From Blattamonas nauphoetae (Eukaryota > Preaxostyla > Oxymonadida): a stretch of 63,698 nt of DNA. The translations under genes were made by a program, and so were the position numbers. The notes below the pieces were generated by a model. The model was given only the letters and a program-made list of their open reading frames with translations, was not told where the DNA came from and searched no databases. Shown here one piece after another: positions 57,960 through 63,698 of the stretch. The stretch lies in the NCBI GenBank assembly GCA_033064195.1, contig JARBJD010000391.1, positions 1-63,698 of the forward strand, given 5' to 3'. Numbering within the stretch: position 1 is the stretch's first letter; each line of letters starts with the position of its first letter.

Positions 57960-58230
57960 CGAAACTAACATTTTCAGGAGCTAGTAGCTCAGTGGGTATG
58001 TTCCAGTGTCCACCCGTTTCTAGGGGGTGGTTCTGATTCAGGCGAGGGGCAATCTTAATTTCAAAAAAATGAAAAAGTTTCAAAATGCCAAAACAATTTC
58101 AAAAATTTAAAAAAATTCAAAAATTCAAAAAAATTTCAAAAAAATACTTTGGAAAATTTCAAAAATTCAAAAATTCAAAAAATTCAAAAATTCAAAAATT
58201 CAAAAATTCAAAATTTCCAAAAAGTTGAAG
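57960..58230 (+). mobile_element. tRNA-derived SINE-like element 2
   Basis: The head at about 57975-58045 resembles a tRNA: A-box AGTAGCTCAGTGGGTATG, an anticodon-arm-like CCACCCGTTTCTAGGGGGTGG hairpin region, and a degenerate B-box GGTTCTGATTC. It is followed by a long tail of AAAAATTTC / TTCAAAAA units to about 58230, like the tail of element 1 in reverse orientation. Not a functional tRNA, because the acceptor ends do not pair convincingly. Confidence 0.45.
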
Positions 58231-58571
58231 TATGAAACCTCGACGTAATTTCCTTGATACTCAGGCAAAATGGTGCCCTCGTGGCTAATGCGTAGAACGA
58301 ATTGAAGGTTGGATTGGAGCGGGACGAGCTGGGAGGCTGTCCCCGGGGGTTCACTGTGGGCATCACTTGAATGTGACCGTAAATCATGCCCCCCAATACC
58401 TTAGCCCTTCAAGGAATTCGCCAGCAGTAGTCATTGAGTAGGATCATGATAGAGTGATCCCCAAAGGAGTATCGGGTTGTCCTACGGTACAATCATACAA
58501 AAACTTGATAAAGGAAATGATGAACGATTGATCGATGAAGGCTTGAATGATGAATGATTGAATTTCAAGTT
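58230..58571 (+). repeat. interspersed repeat, tandem copy 1 (SINE-like)
   Basis: It starts GTTGAAGTATGAAACCTCGA, then CGTAATTTCCTTGATACTCA, and runs about 270 nt to CGGTACAATCATACAA. It ends in a (TGAATGAT)n-like simple tail at about 58515-58560. A B-box-like GGGTTCACTGTGG occurs at about 58347. No coding capacity. Its close relative follows immediately. Confidence 0.6.
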
Positions 58572-58930
58572 GAAAAATGATACCTCGACGTAATTTCCTT
58601 GATACTCAGGCAAAATGGTGCCCTCGTGACTAATGCGTAGAACGAATTGAAGGTTGAATTGGAGACGGTGGATTTCTAGGAATCCGCCCCGGGGTTCATG
58701 TTGGCCGCACTTAGATGTGCCCGTAAATCATGCCCACCCAAGACTTAACCCTTCAAGGAATTCGCCAGCAGTAGTCATTGAGTAGGATCATGATAGATTG
58801 ATCCCCAAAGGAGTATCGGGTTGTCTCATGGTACAATCATACAAACTTGAAAAATTGAATGATGAATGATTGAATGATTGAAAAATGAAAGAATGAATTG
58901 AATGAATGAATGAATGAAAAAATGAAACAA
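58572..58930 (+). repeat. interspersed repeat, tandem copy 2 (SINE-like)
   Basis: Same unit as the preceding copy (starts GTTGAAAAATGATACCTCGA), strongly conserved at both ends (for example GGAATTCGCCAGCAGTAGTC) but with a diverged middle (58660-58730). It has a longer (TGAATGAA)n / (GAAT)n tail at about 58855-58920. The repeated unit plus simple-sequence tail is the pattern of a SINE family. Confidence 0.6.
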
Positions 58931-59050
58931 AGAAGAAAGAAACAAAAAAGAAAGAAGCAAAATGAAAGCTGGCACAACAAGGAACAAAAAATAAAAAACT
59001 CTCAACACCTCACTTCACATTTCATTTATGTTTTTTATTTTTTTGATTGT

Positions 59051-59068
59051 TTTAATTTGTATTAAATG
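59051..59068 (+). promoter_or_regulatory. Polinton gene-start motif
   Basis: TTTAATTTGTATTAAATG, preceded by a run of T, ends in the start codon of the small-protein gene. Related motifs precede Polinton gene starts at 59515-59537, 54022-54042 and, on the minus strand, 269-290, 696-715 and 2975-2995. Confidence 0.55.
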
Positions 59069-59491
59069 ACAACAGTGAATACTACATATGTCTCGCTAAA
59101 GACTTCGAACCCTCCAAAGGGGAGCGAAAAACGTCGAACAGATGCCAAGCAAGCTTTGATTCAGTCAATGAAAGAAGAGAACTGTGAACTTGTCTCTGAG
59201 TATGTCAGACATAACATCCCAGTCATCTATGTTCATGAAGGTGTTGAGTGGAGGATAAAACCAAAGTTGTGGAATCAAGGGAACAGACCACACATGTCAC
59301 AACGTCGACACTACACTCAATCGTTTGTTGAGAATGAACTGAGGAAGTACAACTGTGAGCTCGTTGGTGAGTACAAGCAGGTTCTAGTACCATTCACATA
59401 TCGAGAAATTGGTGGAACTGAAGTCTTCAAAGTGCGACTGGATTCCTGGCTAAAAGCAAAGAAGAAGCCACATTTGAGGAAGCCAAAATAA
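59066..59491 (+). CDS. Polinton small protein with two tandem repeat domains
   Basis: 141 residues, whole. It has two tandem ~48-residue repeats, starting near residues 30 and 78: NCELVSEYVRHNIPVIYVHE with GVEWRIKPKLWNQGNRPH, and NCELVGEYKQVLVPFTYREI with VFKVRLDSWLKA. The pattern (C.LVSEY...P..Y.H.G.EW...P..W..G.RPH) recalls the zinc-ribbon-like repeats that accompany phage and giant-virus HNH nucleases, but without their Cys pairs. Homologous pieces occur in all other Polinton fossils of the window, always just before the polymerase gene where that is visible. It may be a DNA-binding accessory protein; function unknown. Confidence 0.7.
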   Translation: MTTVNTTYVSLKTSNPPKGSEKRRTDAKQALIQSMKEENCELVSEYVRHNIPVIYVHEGVEWRIKPKLWNQGNRPHMSQRRHYTQSFVENELRKYNCELVGEYKQVLVPFTYREIGGTEVFKVRLDSWLKAKKKPHLRKPK

Positions 59492-59514
59492 TCACTCAAC
59501 TTTTTTTATTTTTT

Positions 59515-59537
59515 ATTTTTTTAATTCGTAGTAAATG
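59515..59537 (+). promoter_or_regulatory. Polinton gene-start motif (polymerase gene)
   Basis: A run of T followed by AATTCGTAGTAAATG, ending in the polymerase start codon. The corresponding polymerase start in fossil P1 has TTTTGTAGTAAATG (minus strand, about 269-283). Confidence 0.55.
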
Positions 59538-62500
59538 ACACAACTCTGGAAAGTGAAGGAACAAATCAGAGAGGTTAGAGAACTATTTCCAAACACTCAA
59601 TTCGCATTTACTGATGGTCGAACATACAAACCTGACAGCCCATACAAGCAACATCACTATTCATTTCTCCTGGCAATGCTTCAACACCCAGATGTTGGAT
59701 ATCGAAATCCTAATCCAACAGCATATCTCAATATCAATTTAATACCGAAATTCCTGAATGAAGTGACACAACGACGACAGATTGAACAACAACAAGCCAT
59801 GCAGAGACAGAATGAAACAAACAACAATGCAATGATGAATGAAGAGGATAAAAACGTAATCATCATTGACATGAAAGCAAATCCAAGAGTGAACGAAACT
59901 GAATTGAAAAAGCAAGTGTTCAAGATCACTAGGAAACTAAAGTCGATTGAAGAGAAGCTGATGGATCATTGGATGAAGAATCTGTTGATCATTCAGAAGA
60001 AGAATGAACAAATGGAAACAAGAAAAGTGAAGCAGTTTGATGGATTCAATGAATGCATCTTACTTGCTGAACCAAGAGACAAACTTTCTTTCAATGAATG
60101 TTTGACCAATGCACGAAAGAAGTTCAAGAAGAATGAGGTCGAGAAGGTTGAAGACAATGGAAAACCTTATCAGCTGTACTTCCACAATCATCTGAAGAAT
60201 GTTGAGGAAATCACAACCTTCATCAAAACAGTGTATGAAAAAGAGAAGGATCGACCATTCAAGATCAGTCTTGACTTCGGAAAGATTGTTGAGAGAAAAG
60301 ACAAAGATGAGACACTGTACAATGATTTCAGACCAGAACTGGAGAACACATCTAAGAGCTTTCCAACAGTGATAAGAAGTGAAGCAGACATCTCTGAGTA
60401 TTCTAAATATGCGATCAATCTAATCAAAGAGTCACAAGAGAGAACACTGATGGACACAAAGACAATGTTCATCGCCTTCCATTCGATTCTTGTTGCAGTT
60501 TACAGATTCCCAGTTGCTGGAAAAGCTAATGCCATTCTCACTGAACACATAACAACATACAACGTTCGGTACGTCGATTCTGAGTACAATATCTGCTTCT
60601 TTCAAGCACTATCATTCCTCACTCTTCCTGAGGTTCCAAAGAAGAAAAACTCAATCAATATGAGGAATAGTGAAGCCTACAGATTGTTTGCACAATGGAT
60701 GAAGCTTTCACATCTGAAGTCTCGACAATTGACACCACATCTTCAGAAGTATCCTGGATTTGATATTGCATGTGACATTGAGAAAGCGATGATTGAATTC
60801 AACATTACCGTCCACATTTATGAATACGACGAAGACAAGAAGCGATATTTCCTCAGTCAATCGTACATCAACGAAAATGATGATGCAAGAGTTCTCCCAC
60901 TTCTGATGATTCCGCTCACTGCAACTCTCGTTCGTGTAATGTACATTATCGATCCTGAGAAAATCACTGGATACAAACTCTGTCCCTACTGTCAATCGAG
61001 AGGATTCCAAGTAAAAGATTCTCACTTCAAGGCTTACTACGAGAAACATCTCAAAGAATGCAAAGAAGTCGATGGAAAACATGTGAAGAAGATCTCACTT
61101 GATAAAACGCCAAGGCCATATGTACCACACATTCTTAACAACAAGACTCATGAATTTCTGATGGCACACAAGAGACAAGACGAATTCAAACCAACACAAT
61201 ACTACATCACTTACGATTTTGAAACAATGGAAGATCTCATTCTTGATAATCTATTCTCTGATGACAATACACAGTTGATCTCACATTTGAAACCTCTCTC
61301 TGTTGCATCAGCAATTAAAACAAAAACAGGAGTTCAATCAATCTACTTTGATCTTCGAGATGGAAAAGACTTTGTGAAGCAATGGATCAGAGAACTCTTC
61401 AAATATGCAGAAACTGTTCGAGAGAACAACCAATATGAAGACCCTGAAATTCCCTCACAAAATGAAGTCAGTGTGATTGGATTCAACAGTTCCAGATTCG
61501 ACATCAATCTTATCTTTCGTGATCTCGTTGACAAGGATTGGAAAGTGGTGAGCTTTCTTGGATCAACAACAAAGGACAAACAAGTATTGATCAGACACGA
61601 GAAAACGCAACAAGTTCTTCGGTTCATTGACATGATGTCGTACACCGGACCAATGACATTGGACAATGCAGTCAAAGCCTTCGGAGGAAACACAACACTT
61701 CAGAAATCATTCTTTGCTTACGAATCATTTGATTCATCAGACTACGATACAGTGCTGAGCAAACAAGAACCTTTCTCCAAGTATGAATTCTATTCCAGTC
61801 TGAATAATAGTGAAATGTCCGACACCGATTACCAACTTTACCTTGATGATTGGAACAAACAAGGATTCAAGAACAGATGGGACTATCTAAAATTCTACAA
61901 CATCAGAGACGTCGAATGTATGATTGCACCTTTGGATAATCTCATTGATTTGAACTTCCAATTCAAAGTGGATATGTTGCACAATCTCTCTTTATCAGCG
62001 AATGCTTCTGCAATCAAGTATGCATGCGCCTACAAGGACTTTGATATTGATGATGATTTCAATGGAGTGGATCAATCTGGAGAAATAAAAATCACCAAGC
62101 AATACTGGAAGTACAAAGTTGAAGGATGCAGGTATCAAGACCAGAAAGCTCATCGCAATACTACAGCCAATGTCACTGAAGCAGACTACGACTGGTTTGT
62201 TCAACAGTGCAAGAGAGTTTGCTACATCTGCAAGTGCCACTTCTCACAAGCAGTTAAACCTACATTAGACAGAATCGACAATGCAAAAGGACATTCTAAA
62301 GAGAACGTGAAGATCTGCTGTGATTTCTGCAACACCTACAAGTCAGACCATGATGAACATCTCACAAGATTGAGAATTCAACTGAAGAAGTATTGCATCT
62401 GGAAATCACTCCCAATGACTCTGACACATGAGCAAACATATCACAAACTGAGAGCAGCAGTTTCTGGTGGATTATCGAATGTTCAGCATCGACAGAATAT

Positions 62501-63698
62501 CAAAGACGTGACACCAATCAATCACTTCTCATTTGAAGATGGTGTTGTCAAATCAACCGATACTGAACACATCATGACTTACGTTTGTGGTGTTGATTTC
62601 AATTTACTATATCCAAGTGCTTTCTCATCAATCAAGAACAAAAACAATCCATACACAAAACACAGAATGTATATGCCAGGAAGATGTCTGTACACAGCAA
62701 CAGGAGATAAAGAATGTCGGGAGATCATCGAGAACAAGAATCAAAAGACATTGTTCGTTGCAGAACTGAAAGGACACATCGAAGAGAAGTACATAAATGA
62801 TTTCATTAACTTCCCACCAATCTTCAGAAACATTGTTGTCAATACAACAGAAGAGAACATTGGAGAGAAGACATATTTGTTGATGAAGAAACATGGATTG
62901 AAGACTGATGACAAACAAAGAAAGCTGACCCAACTCTTGAGCACACACGATCAGTATATGTTCTTTTCGACATACTATCTGTGGTTCCTCATCGACTATT
63001 GCCACTTCATTATTGATGACATTAAGAGTGTGATGGTATTCTCGAGACATACTGGATTTGAACCATTTGTGACATCGTTCATGAATGACAGAATAGAAGC
63101 AATGAAGGTTGGAAACAAAGGAAAGGAACAATTCTGTAAGACCAACTTGAATGGAAGTTACGGATATGATGGAATGAACACTGAGAAATACAACTCAATC
63201 ACAATCTGCAATGAGAAGAGAACATACTTGAAACAAATGATGAAAGGATTTGTGGCGACTCGAGAGATCAATGAGGACAACTACATTGTGATTGAAGACA
63301 GAGAGAAAGCATCGTGCAAAACATGTCTACAAGAAGCAGTGTTCACACTCGACAATGCCAAGTTCTGGTATCTGAATTTCATCTACAACTTCATGTATAA
63401 ATGCCTAGACATGAACAAGATTCACTTCTGTGAGGGAGACACTGACTCTGCTTATTAGGCAATTAGTGGTGATCCGAATGCTGGAATTCATCAACAATTT
63501 GAACACGTGATTGCTGACAAAGAATTCTATGATGCACACAAATATGAATGGTTTCCAAATCCTGAAAAGGGAGTTGATGATGAGAAGAAACTGTTGGGAT
63601 TAGCAATTGAAAAGGAAGGTGAGCAGATGATCTGTCTTGCACCCAAGTGTTGCTCACTAGATGAGAAATGCAAGATCAAAGGAGTGTCATTGAAGCAA
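59535..63698 (+). CDS. Polinton protein-primed DNA polymerase B (partial at window edge)
   Basis: About 1390 codons visible. In order: a Lys/Glu-rich N-terminal region; a segment around residues 350-470 resembling an OTU-type cysteine protease (DSEYNICFFQALSFL); a C2H2-like finger (CPYCQSRGFQVKDSHF, residues ~480-510). Then the 3'-5' exonuclease: TYDFETMED (~556), VIGFNSSRFDINL (~650) and YNIRDVECM (~790). At ~895-940 is an HNH-like zinc module (VCYICKCHF, LDRIDNAKGHSKENVKICC, DFCNTYKSD). The palm has GVDFNLLYPSAFSS (~1017), KTNLNGSYGYDG (~1203) and EGDTDSAY (~1300). All three polymerase motifs keep their acidic residues. The gene appears nearly whole, with about one break, and continues beyond the window. 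This polymerase replicates the element from a terminal protein. Confidence 0.9.

Larger units (their letters stand above)
59030..63698 (+). mobile_element. Polinton P4, nearly whole where visible, runs off the window
   Basis: Contains the small repeat-protein gene (59066-59491) and the protein-primed DNA polymerase B gene (59535 to the window edge) in close succession, 43 bp apart, both on the plus strand and both with the T-rich start motif. It looks recent: long open frames and about one break in what can be seen. The left terminal repeat was not found; SINE-like repeats directly precede it. The remaining genes (integrase, ATPase, capsid) would lie outside the window, or the copy is partial. 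Confidence 0.85.

Noticed and set aside
1-63698. CRISPR arrays, bacterial operons or ribosome-binding sites
   Set aside because: Introns, gene families and mobile elements are all eukaryotic; no regularly spaced direct-repeat array of CRISPR type is present.

Overview
The window is nuclear DNA of a unicellular eukaryote. Host genes are interrupted by very short GT-AG introns (29-128 nt, with acceptors such as TTTCAG). All three standard stop codons are used. Several gene families (ARM-like proteins with the FLNW...SLVATLKLQP signature, and secreted beta-helix proteins with a CGxxxxPC motif) match what I remember of oxymonad metamonads, above all Blattamonas nauphoetae. That assignment is from memory, not from a search.

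Layout. 1-18.2 kb is a degraded, repeat-rich region. It holds two Polinton fossils at the left edge, a decayed coding stretch, a 350-bp MITE, two damaged copies of an ARM-like gene family, a pogo-type DNA transposon with a whole transposase gene, and a foldback element with identical 337-bp arms. 18.2-53.6 kb is gene-dense: two tandem ARM-like paralogues, PP4R3/SMEK (protein phosphatase 4 regulatory subunit 3), a CCR4-like protein that has lost catalytic residues, a Q/P-rich protein with PAM2-like motifs, a coiled-coil protein, an AP-1-type mu adaptin, a multi-pass membrane protein, an NFX1-type zinc-finger protein, the full-length member of the damaged ARM-like family (with an 860-bp TIR element inside one intron), and two secreted beta-helix proteins. 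53.6-63.7 kb is again mobile DNA: a broken Polinton with a second pogo element nested in it, tRNA-derived SINE-like repeats, a hairpin array, and a fresh-looking Polinton whose DNA polymerase B gene runs off the right edge.

Gene models were built by hand. For each multi-exon host gene the exon lengths sum to a multiple of three and intron phases agree across every junction. Three introns were cross-checked against paralogues with different intron lengths. Several host genes are divergent pairs 70-195 bp apart (34807/34910, 38382/38576, 48043/48116), implying shared promoters.

The most notable signals are these: a Polinton polymerase that appears to carry an HNH-like zinc module and an OTU-like segment; a shared T-rich ...TAAATG start-site motif before Polinton genes; conserved 30-32 nt introns in pogo transposase genes; four separate terminal-inverted-repeat elements whose target duplications can be read directly; and a CCR4-family protein that looks catalytically dead.
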